From contig NC_134949.1 of NCBI RefSeq assembly GCF_965638725.1, positions 119,721,794 to 119,785,793 of the forward strand: 64,000 nt of DNA. The letters run 5' to 3'. Every line of letters begins with the position of its first letter. Positions within the stretch are counted from its first letter, which is position 1. The DNA comes from Aptenodytes patagonicus (Eukaryota > Chordata > Aves > Sphenisciformes > Spheniscidae). The notes beneath the pieces were generated by a model. The model was not told the origin of the DNA and ran no database searches. It saw nothing but the letters and a program-made list of their open reading frames with translations. The translations under genes were made by a program, and so were the position numbers. Positions 39,701 to 50,600 of this stretch are shown piece by piece.

Positions 39701-39898
39701 CCTTCCCTTCCCTTCCCTTCCCTTCCCTTCCCTTCCCTTCCCTTCCCTTCCCTTCCCTTCCCTTCCCTTCCCTTCCCTTCCCTTCCCTTCCCTTCCCTTC
39801 CCTTCCCTTCCCTTCCCTTCCCTTCCCTTCCCTTCCCTTCCCTTCCCTTCCCTTCCCTTCCCTTCCCTTCCCTTCCCTTCCCTTCCCTTCCCTTCCCT
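39701..39898. repeat. (CCTTC)n pentanucleotide microsatellite, about 40 copies
   Basis: The plus strand is an unbroken run of CCTTC for about 198 bp, so the minus strand is (GAAGG)n, equivalent to (AAGGG)n. No interruption is visible. It is a pure polypyrimidine/polypurine tract with mirror symmetry, able in principle to form triplex or G-rich structures. It lies about 7 kb beyond the ADAMTS1 stop codon. All six frames are open across it, which explains the Ser-Leu-Pro and Gly-Lys-Arg-Glu repeat frames there. These are not genes. Confidence 0.98.
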
Positions 39899-42800
39899 CA
39901 CACAGTTTTATCTCTATGAAAAACTTCTAACCAAAGTTTGGCCGCTGGAGTTAATTCAACATGTAATTAAGATTCAGATTAAACAAAAGAAGGTAAGCTT
40001 TTCTTCTGTCTCTCTCAGGTTTAACCAGTGCTGTCCTAAATCACGATGGGTGTAAGCATGCGCTTAAGTGCCCTGTTGAATCAGAGCTGTACCCACAATA
40101 CATCTTTCTTTTTAATCCAAATAATTGAACTCCAGTTCTTTTCTTATCCCTAATTTCATCTACAGTTTTGTACGTGAAAAATCTTACCAAGTGGCAGTAT
40201 ATATTTAAATTGTTTGGGAGAAGACAGGCATATTGTCTTAGTTATACTGAAAAATATATTGGTGCACAATTAAAATGGCCACGGCTTTCAGCTTGCCTGA
40301 TTATAATCTCTACCATATGACTTCCCTCTTCCCTTAGCTCCAATTGTTCCCACTGTGTTGGAACAACCAGCTCCTTTTTGTGCTTGTAGGAAAATGTATT
40401 ATAGTTGAGTGCAACTCGATAATATTGGAGAAAATATTAATTTTCAAATGGAATACTCAATATTCAAATGCAGTATGTGGGAAGAATCATGAGCTGGTAG
40501 AAACTCAAATTAGTTTTGTAGCATTCTTACACAAAAGTACAGTATGTTAAGGATGACAGATTTTGCTCTGGTTCAACTTAGATTTGGGATGCTTAAATTT
40601 AAATATTGTCCAGGCATCTGGGATCTCATTAGCTTATGGTCACAGGCTGCAGTATGACAAAGGACTATCCTTTATCACACTGAAGCTATCGAGCACATGT
40701 AGCCAGCTTACAGGCAAAGGTACTGTATGAAACTGTACTTCTATTGCCCAACATTAAATCTCTTTTGCACAAGACCCTCTTACACTGTCAGGTACCGTAA
40801 AATAGATCTGCGAGTCCAAACAATGCTACTTTCATCTCCAGCAATAATCAGCCTGCCCCAGGCTCCGGGAGCACAAGCATTTATTAGAACACCATGTTCA
40901 TAGCGCCACTTGTTGTGAACCTGGTAACTATGTTTTGACTTCCCTTCTGTTGATACAGGTTGTTTTGCATTTTGAGGGGGAATATCAAGCATGAATGCAT
41001 GTTTGTAGCCGCTGTTTTACTAGGAAAGCATCAAGGTTTGGTGCTGCCGTGGAAGAGCTATCAAGCGGGCGCTGCTAGGAGAGGTGGCAATCTCCTGGTC
41101 TGTTCTTTTTCTGCCTCCACATGTTATAACAGTGCACTCTGTTTATGCAAAATGGGGCAAAATGCAAATGTTTATGCAAAATGAGGGCTATTGCTGAATG
41201 CTTACTTACACTCCTGTTGTAGCCTAGACATGTCCTAGGGATTCGCCTCTGTTTTCGGGAGGTGTGGGGGCGGGCAATAGGTTTGCTATATTTGGGTGAC
41301 CTTTGCTAGGGAAAACTTTTCACCTAATTATACCCTCTTTGCCTTGAGGACTAAGTAGTCCTGACCATATCACACAGGATTTGATCTTTGCTCCAAATGG
41401 TGGTTGGTAGGCATGTTTGCAATTGCATGGGATGAAAAGCTTTCCCAGGTGTATGAGGCCCAGAATAACAGCGGGCTGTTGAAGCAAAGCTGTGCGAGCA
41501 ATTTCATAGCCAGCCGATGAGCCGAAGCCAGACATGACGGTGGGAGTGTTTGCTGAGGAGTCTGGGCTATTCTTCTGAAGCTGCCTTTCTGAATTTCTTT
41601 AGGAGTATTTTCTTCTCCATTCCTTAACCTAGCTAGCAGGTTAAGGTATTTTGTGGAAAATTTTCCCCCCACCTAGACTGTATCACCTGTTTGTCCTACA
41701 ACATTCAACAAATCACGTTACTTTGCATCTGTTTACCCAGTTGCGATGTGGCAATGATAAAAGCAAAGGTCTCACGTGTTTTTCTGTACGAGGTGCACCA
41801 GACTTTACTGAAACATAAACAGTGCTTGGAGGTGTTGATTTGAATGAAAGCTACTGTGAAACTACAAACAAAGGAATCCAGTTGCCACATTACAAGCTGT
41901 GTGGAGCTGCATTTCAGAAAGTGAAATGCCAGCTTTGCTAGTACCTGGCAAATCAGAGTGTTGTTCATGTACATAACTCTGGGGCCTTTATGCTCTAATT
42001 CAATGTCCTGACATTAAAATGACAGCTCCGAATATACTCAGGCAACTGATGGCTCTGAAATGCAGGTATCAGCTGCTAAAGTGTATAGCAGCTGTAGACA
42101 ATTTCAGGATTTTTCCATACCACATATATAGAATTATTTCTTTACTCTGATTCTTTACTCTGAAAGCTCAAACAGAACCAACTGCTGTAATAGCCACCAA
42201 CCTTTCTCTGCTCTGAAACCACATGTATTACAATCAGTGGCAAACTAGTTATTTGGGCAACACCAACATCTCTTGTTTTTACAACAACAATTGGACTAAA
42301 GAGAGGGGAACGCGGCAGCTTAAGAACTCTATCACATACTGTTTTTTTTTTTTTCCTGTTTACTGTTAATACAATTTCAAGCAGTAAATCATATTATTTA
42401 TGATTTTAACAGTGTCACAGGAAAACAGCTACTCCAAATTTTCTAGTAGCACCATTTACAGTGCTTACCCAGCATAGATACCACAATTTTACATCTAATC
42501 AGCCTGGAAGGTAGTTCTCCAGCATAACTATTTTCCTCTTTGAACTTCCAGTTATTTTCTAACTTGGATGGTGAAGTTTGAAGATTGGGTTCTGGAGATC
42601 TAGCCCTCAGATTGGACTTCTGTGCCAATGCCAAGCTCTTTAAGGCCACTGAAAGGCTGGAAAGAGTTTTTCCTCAGTCTCATGATGCCTAAAATGGCAA
42701 AGAACTACTCACTATGTTGCTTTCATTTGCCCCACTCTGCCAACAGAGAGATTTTAGCCTTACCAAGAACTGGAGGATCACTCAGCTTTGAAAGCAATGA

Positions 42801-45541
42801 AACCAAGGGTGATTAAGGAAGACACTTTTCATTCATATAGACACCTGCCTCTCCCCACACCTCTGAAAATACTTGAAGATACAGATTTCATCTACCAAGC
42901 CCACACTACTCAGCTAAACCCATTTATCTTATGACACCAAAATGTTAAAAAAACAGGCTATAGCATCTGGCTTCTCTGAACCTGGGAGGAAGCTGGACAA
43001 ATTTGGCTCCAAGCTGGAGTGAGGTTGTCCTCAGCTGAAATGCTGGCCACTGGAAACCTCCCACCCAACCTGTCAAGCTGGACAGCTGAGACAACCTGGT
43101 TGAAAACAACAATCTTCGTCCAGGGTCTGGAGCCCATTTGGGCGTCAGTGGAACCAGTGGCCCTGGCCCAAGGAGAGAGAGCCTGGGCTGGCAGAAAGCA
43201 CCAGCTCTTACACCCATCCCAACACAAGCTTCAGTGCCCCTCCTGCTCCCAAGAGCGTGCCTTATGAGTCAGTAATGAAGTGTTGCGATTCCTGCTCACA
43301 GTAACGAACGTGCACACAGAAAGCACTTAACTATCCAGTCCTTTGTAATAAAACCTGTAAATTGCCAGACTCTTGGTGCAGGGGATGTGTTTAATCGTGA
43401 TCTTGATTGCTACACAGCTAAACTATGCTCCATTGTTTTTGGTTGTTTCCCTTTGCTGGGTCACCCAGAGCAGCAGTCTTTCTTGTAACTAAAGGGCGCT
43501 TTGGAAGGGAGCAGTTGATTGCATTGCTTAATTAATACATTATTTGGAGCACGTTCTCTATAACCCAGCTCTATTGCAAATAGGATATAATTTCATGAAC
43601 CATATCACTGTATAACAGATGCAACTGCTGACAAGTCACGATCTAGTCAAAGAAAAATACGTAGTCAGTAAACTATGACTGGGAAATGCAGTCTTGGTCA
43701 ACTGCGCTACAAATACAGGTGACCAGCTGACCTTCTGCTGCTATGTTTATGCTCTAAAGAAATGAATGCCACCATAGCAAATAGGCTGCCATTATATCAT
43801 AACTTTTTATTAGTCCATCACTCATTTTATTATGCAGTCGTTTGCAAGAGTGTTAAAAAAAAAAAGTTGTTATTGCCATTTGTTACTGTAAAATACTGAA
43901 TGTGTTTGATTTCCTTCACCCCCTCTGACTCCTCACTTAGCTCTAGTTAACCATGGGGCCGACTGATCTAATCTAGGTAATGCGGGCCGAAGCGTTTTGG
44001 AAATGCAGAACACTTCAGCACCTTTTGTCAAAAAAGGGGGAATTTGCTGCATTTGATTGGATCCAAGTTCCCTTCAGCATGAAAGGCGGTGCCTGTGAAA
44101 CACCGTTTTTCTCTCCCAAGAGCCTCCTTAAGCGCTACTGCAAGAAGTGAGAGTATGTCAGCACCTTGGGCTTGCTTTAATTGATACGGGTAGGTCCGGG
44201 AGAAGCCGTTTCCTCCGCAGGGCTTTCTTAGCTTTGCCTTGAATATTTCTTCTAGGTTGATGAGAGCAAATTTGGGCAATCACCATCACCCAGAAGTCGG
44301 GGGATCTCGCCACTTCTGTAGATATGGCAGGGTCTTGCAGTTTCAGGACGGTAGCTCCTTGGGCCCTTAAACGGAGAGTGTTTCAGGCAACACCAACCGA
44401 CAGCTACGTGTTAGGATATGAAGTCTACAAGGAGAAGGAGCAACAGCAGAAAATGAAAATAAAAATGCATTTTTTTCTCTTGAAAATTCCTCATTTTAAC
44501 CTGCTGTAGTAAAATATACGTGTATATTGTATAACATACATACAATGAAAGTATTATTTGTTGTATTTATAAATACTTTTAAGAATTTATAAAAACAGAA
44601 AGTGATTGGCTCCCTCCTAAATAATGCTAGAAGTAAAATGTTCCCCAGTATTTTTGCATGTCAAAGACAAAGTAGTGCTCAATGAAGTGTGATGTGATGA
44701 GAATTTTTCTGTGTGCTTTAGAGGGGCCAGGATTTTATCCATGGAATAAAGTGGGAACTATTTCTGCAAGACAGAGTCCAAACATTGGCAAAGGAAGTTT
44801 TAATAGATTTTTACATGACACAAAGCCAGAAGTATTCATAAATGACTGATGTCTCAAATTCCATGGCAAAAATCCTACCGAGTTCAACAGAAGATTTTCC
44901 CTCGACTGCAGTGGTCATGAGATCAGAAATGAGGGAGCAAAAATCAGTTTCTTGATGCTTAGTATGTATTTTAACATTACAAAACGTGTTACCAACAGCG
45001 TTAGAACAGTTCATTCATACAGTACTTCTAATTAGAAAAGCATGATCAGGAGGCCCTCCAGAAATTTGTGAGGGAAACCTCTGACTGCTAGTTAATGGTT
45101 TTGAATTTTGACTGCTTCTTTCCCAGTAGGGTAAGGTTAAGTGGAGCAGGTAAAACTGCCACTTTTGGACATATTTTGGTGGTTATAAACACCACTGACA
45201 GCAATACTCCCTCTGTAAGCAGTTATTAAAACCAGTGGCATCAGTCTAGTTGCACTCCATTTTTTTTAAAAGATGAAACAACAGTGCCGAGCACCCTGTT
45301 AGTGGTTAAGTAATAAAATACAAAATTACCCCTTTTAACGTGGTATATGACATTATGGGTAGAGTTTTCCAAACCCCTTCACTAACACAGTCAATTAGTA
45401 GCCTAAGCTACCAGTCATTTTGAAAAAAGTGGGTTAGCTTTTTTCGTAACATTGCCTTAGATTCCAAGCTCTTTCCACTCGATGGGCTAGTTTTACTCCA
45501 GTGAAATAAAGACGCTCCATTTCCAAAATTTATAGGGTTCA
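39899..45541. other. intergenic DNA 3' of ADAMTS1, no gene recognised
   Basis: No exon or known repeat is recognised. The part at about 43390-43690 is repeat-free, with TTAATTAAT, TTTGCAT-like and GATA cores, and may be a conserved element. A GC-richer patch lies at about 42960-43260. Long downstream deserts often carry enhancers, but nothing here proves one. Confidence 0.5.
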
Positions 45542-45677
45542 TTTATTACCTCTAGTAACATATTATACTGTATAAATACTCTATCCTTGTTATATGTCCT
45601 TTTAAAAAAGCGATAACTTAGAAGATCACATTAGACAAGAAGTATAAAAATAAATACGCTCATTATATGCATTTATT
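45542..45677 (-). terminator. candidate ADAMTS1 poly(A) signals
   Basis: On the minus strand AATAAA occurs at 45677-45672 and at 45547-45542, with an ATTAAA at about 45815-45810. These lie 1.1-1.4 kb past the stop codon, which fits the 3' UTR length I recall for mammalian ADAMTS1. Another AATAAA at 46349-46344 could give a shorter form. Which is used cannot be told from sequence. Confidence 0.4.
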
Positions 45678-46901
45678 ACAAATTATAACCCTTCCCAGAA
45701 GGGAAAGAAATATAAAATACTTATAAAGTATATAAAATCTATAGTAATATATTTTACTATATACATATGGAAAGCCATATTCTCTCATTGTCTATGGACT
45801 GGCACAAACTTTAATTATGCGAACGTTGGCGTACTGCTGTGGATGGACCTGCTATCCTTCAGCTTTGTCTTCCCGCCTTATCAGTGATTTGAGCATTACA
45901 AACCCATCAGAGGCCACATAGGAGAGGTTCCCATTCATAGCGGGATTTCTTTGATCTTTTTTTTTACCCAAATGCAAATAATTTCCATTGGCTGGGGTAA
46001 GGTAAAAGACTTGCATGTGAAAGCATGACTCAAATGCTCACAAATGCCATCAGTCTGGTTGACAGGATGGTAGGACCAAGCTCGAATCAGAAAAGCCAGT
46101 GGAAGCTACGCAGAAGGCACAAGGAGCAACTACTCAGAGATGCTACCTGCTCCATGAAGATTTCCACTTTTTCTAGCCTCTGGATTACATATGTCACCAC
46201 AACGGCATCAGAGTGGACGAGAGAAATGGACAGGCACATTGCGATGACATAAAGATACTTTTAAAAAAATGACATTCTAGTTATTTGTGGAGTTGACTGA
46301 CTGTTCTTTATATTTCTTACTCTTTACAGGTAGAGAATATGGCTTTATTTTTATATAAAACTATTCTCTGAAACAATAGCAGCCATGAATGATGCAGTTA
46401 AAGCTCCTTTTCCAATCCTGTTTTTTGCCCTTCGTGAGGTAGGTAAGCCTTGACCAATTACTTTAAGGTATCTTTTCCACTCCCCTTTCCCTCCCCTTCC
46501 TGCACGTGGGGACTTGATCAGTACCACAATATAAATCCAAAAGAAGGGAGAAATAACCGAACCCCAAAATGTTTGCTTAAACATGTTTTGGCCACTGCTT
46601 ATGTTTTATGTAATTTGTAACAGACTTAAAAAAAGGCAATTATAATGCCCTCGGGCCTTATCTGCTGAAGACGAGTGAGTGACATGGGTCTGCTATCCTA
46701 TCAAATTTTCAGTTGGCAGGGTATTTTTAGGATGCAACGCCAACTAAAGCTATTTGCACTGTCCCACCTCAATGGATCCTCACCATGAATTTTGTACGCA
46801 AAAACACATGCGCTGCCTCTAGCCCTCTTTTTTTCAGTGCACTGTTCTGAAGGAAAAAAATAAAATAATAAAAAAAATTTAGCTTTCCCAACTTATACTA
46901 T
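45542..46901 (-). other. probable ADAMTS1 3' UTR
   Basis: This AT-rich sequence follows the stop codon at 46902 within the terminal exon. No acceptor site or further domain is seen. On the transcribed strand ATTTA pentamers occur (for example near 45570, 45650 and 46532), as expected for an unstable early-response mRNA such as ADAMTS1. The far limit is set by the candidate poly(A) signals and is uncertain. Confidence 0.45.
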
Positions 46902-47643
46902 TTAACTGCAGTCTGTAACATTGCAGAAGTCTATTAGGTGTTTTGGTTTCTTGGAAGGCTCACAGCTTTCTTGCGGCAGCACGCTGCCGTCGTAAGAAAT
47001 ACATTTCAACAATCTCTTCTTGAAACCTTTCCCGCACGTCTTAGAGCAGGGCGACCAGTCCCCCAGCTGCCACTGCGGGCAGGGCATGTCGGCGCAAGGA
47101 CGGACGTCGCTGGGCTTCAGCTCCTGGGCGCAGTCGGCGGCCGGCCGCCCCCGGGGGTCCCGGCACTCCACCGCCCGCCGCTGCCAGCCTGAGCCACACG
47201 ACTTGGAGCACTCGCCCCACTCCTCGATGACCCACTCGGAGGAGATGATCTCCCTGATGGCGTTGAAGGACTCTTTCTTTCTACTGGGCGCCTTCTCCAA
47301 CCCAGACTGCGGGGGCTTCTTCACGAAATAGGTGAACTTGATCTTGGGCTGCGGCAGGTCCCCCACCGTGAGAACCTGGATGGTCAGAGGCTCCTTCAGA
47401 GGGCTGAAACTGCGGATCCTCTCCAGGGCGGCGGAGGAGCCGCTGTACCTCAGCACGCTGCCCTTGTAGGTGATGTCCTGCTCCAGCGTCGACAGGGTGT
47501 AATCGCCGTTGAGGACGTAGGTGCCATCTGCGGCTTTGATGGCGAGGAAGCTGCCGTCGTGCCTCGCGCCCCTGTGGTTTCGCTGCTTCACCTCGATGTT
47601 CGTCGCCCCGGCTGGAATGGTGACGACGTCGTGGTAGCCAGGT
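46902..47643 (-). CDS. ADAMTS1: ADAMTS1 coding exon 9 (terminal)
   Basis: It encodes residues 668-914: the spacer ([20 protein letters not shown] onward) and two C-terminal TSP1 units ([13 protein letters not shown] and [13 protein letters not shown]), ending FCNVTDCS before a TAA. The acceptor is gggcag before ACCTGG. The linker between spacer and TSP1 is longer than in human ADAMTS1. Confidence 0.97.
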
Positions 47644-50600
47644 CTGCCCAAGAGAAAAGAGAAAGACTGAGTCCTCCGCTCTTCCCTGCAAAAGGGAAGA
47701 AGCTGCCCAGCACAAGACTGAATTTCATTTGAACCCAAAGCGTTAAACTCATGAGCCGCCGACCTAACTGAATTAATGGACTGAGGGATTTGCAAAGTCA
47801 CATCCCACGTTATTGCTACGGCAGAGGCGTGCCCATGTGGAAGGGGCTTCCTTTCGCTGGGATCTCACTGTAAGTTATCTTCAGTCCGATGGCTCTGACA
47901 GATCAGATCTCAGTTCCAACAATAAACTGGGGCAACACCTCACTGACGTGGAAACCCAAAGCTTACACCCACAAGATGTTCACCAGAACAAAATAATAGC
48001 AGCAGTTATACACTCACTTTGCTCTAACAAGCGTGCCAGACACTTTCTTGCAAGTGGATCCATTGCCACCGCAGATACCGCATTTGTCAAACTTCTTATT
48101 GGATCCTATCATACGGTCGCAGCCAGCCTTTACGCACTGTCCCTGGACGCAGACGGAGGTGGAATCGGGGCTACACGGGGTACCATCCACAACCTTTGCA
48201 GGAAAGAAGCGGTAGGGCATTTGATTAGAAGATGCACGCTGCTTTGAAATTGTGTAATACAGACACATACAAAATACGGACAGGTGGAAGACCCGCAGCA
48301 CCTGTATTTTCAAGGCTTTTGAAACCAAAAACCAAAGCAGCCCATAGATAGTTGGAGGTATGTAGTGCTACTTCATCTCACTCGCAAAAATGATGCCATG
48401 GTGGCAGGAGAAAACAACCGATTTCATTTTCTATTAGCACTCCCCTCAAACCCCTCCACCCACAAAACTGTTTTACTCATTTCATATAAAGAAAGAATGT
48501 TGTTTTCTAATGTCACTACAAGGTAGTCGTGTCCTTAAAGTACAGGACCAAAGTTGCTTTCGATGGTGTTCAATGTATCTTTTATTTCTAGGAGTACTGC
48601 TCTACAAAAAAACATCTGTGTCATCGCCCTGGTAGTTATTGGCTCTCAACTTCTTATGACAGTGAGTTCAAGTAGCTACGCAAGAGGAACAGTTTTCCTT
48701 CTGTTTATTTTAAGCTGTCAGCGTATCAGTAACTGGTATGAGAAAGCACCAATGTTTTGGCAAAGAACCCCCACAGTTTTCCAAACATATCTCAATGTAA
48801 TCAAACTGGTGGAAGGAGAGGAAAGGAAACTAGGGTGGAGTGGGTAGAAGAGGCGGTACGTGTGAAATAACTGGAAGGGCTGTGTCAGAATATTTAAAGC
48901 ATGCTTCCACTGATCAGGCTGTACATGTAGGCAGAGGAGAAGGAAGAATCTAGCTTAAATACGAGAAAGACGTAATTTCAGATTTCTACACTGCTTGACT
49001 CTTAACTTCACATAAAGAGTTAGAGGAAATAAAAATCTTATTCATGATTAGATGGAAGAGGTATAGTTTTGAAATACCTTTGGCTGTAAAACAAAGAAGT
49101 ATCCTGTTCCTTTTGCTCGGCAGACCAGCTTGCATCTGTCTTTTGGAGAGACACCGGCAAACTTGGGCGTCCACTCCACTGCGGGTCCGCTTCCAAAGGG
49201 AGACTTGGAAAACTCGTTGTGCTTTTCACATTGTTCCTCCCTAAAGGTTTTGCCTGCAGGCAGAGGAAAGACAGGTGGACATTAGATCATCTTCTGTACA
49301 TGCTCCTCCTCCACAAGATACCCTTCCTCCGCCTCAAAAATGGGGAAAAGATTACCGTCATTGTCCGGACAGTCCTCGATGTTACATGATCTGTATTGCA
49401 CCCGCTTCCCTTCACAGTATTTCCCCCCGTTCCTCGGGACGGGGTTGTCGCACTCCCTGAAGGAGTACTGCACTCCACCGCCGCAGGTCCGGGAGCACTC
49501 TCCCCATGCCCCCCATGCCCCCCAGCTCCCATGCACCGGTGTCTGGAATGACAAGCAAAAGCAGAACAAAAAAGTTAATACAGTAAAAGCAAAGCAAAAC
49601 CAAACCACAAAAACCACAACCGTGCTCATTTTTACCTAAGCCACTTGCAAAAAAAAAAGCTCCAGGTTTGTTTTATTAGCTATCTGCCGCCATTTATTCA
49701 AGCCCTTTTAACTGATCGCTCCCACTGAAGCATTATCTGTGCTACTCTGCAACCCAGGATATATTCCGATTTCTCTTTTAATACTTACATCATAATGCTT
49801 CTTCTCAGTTTTATTCACACACTTGCCATTCATGCACCACTTCCCTTCCCCGCAACTGGTGCCGTCTGCCCAAGGGAAGTGTTTGGTTTGGCACACGAGC
49901 AGTCCTCCAGAAGTGCCAGTACACCACAGCGTCGTACACGTACTGGCTGCATCGGGGCAGTGCTTGGACTCATCTCCAAATGTAAACTGGCACTGTCTGT
50001 TGGCGTCGTACAACGTGCCAGGCAAGTCAGAAGGAAGCTGGATTGGTTTGTGGGGCTTGTCCAACAAACACTCACCTGAAAAGGAAGAAAAAAGAAAAAA
50101 AAAAAAGCAGACGATGCTGTCAGTGAGGTCGGTTTCCAAAGGGAAAAATGTATTTCCATCTCTGGAACTGCATTTGCTTTGTAACATAAGTCTTTGAGCC
50201 AATTTGTGCCACCGTTTTTGTAGAACTAAGGGTCTTCTAAATTCATTTGCAGGACGTAAAAGGTTAATCCTATGCTGTAGCAGAAAGCACTCTGTTAAGA
50301 AAGAAAAAAAAAAAGCAAAGCAGCCCAACACAAGAGCTTAAACGCCACATGAATGGAAAGCCTAATAATCTTACCATGACCGTTATCCAAAAACGTTGTA
50401 ATCATGTAGGCACTGCATGGAGACCAAGGCTGGCTGCGATCCAGATTGGAAAGCATAGATGCCATCATGTGGAAATCCCGGCTTATGCCATTAATACCAG
50501 CACACTGCTTTGCATCGTCATGAGGCATGTTAAACACGTGGCCTTAAAAAAAAAAAGAAGGAAAGTGTGGGATTTTAGGAAGTCTGTCCTATGCATTACC

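Noticed and set aside
39558..40055. Frame with a Pro-Phe-Pro-Ser-Leu repeat, and the opposite Gly-Lys-Arg-Glu frame
   Set aside because: Both are translations of the (CCTTC)n microsatellite.
48554..48847. Antisense 97-codon hydrophobic frame in ADAMTS1 intron 7
   Set aside because: It lies inside an intron, shows no family resemblance and no promoter or splice context. Hydrophobic residues follow from T-rich composition.
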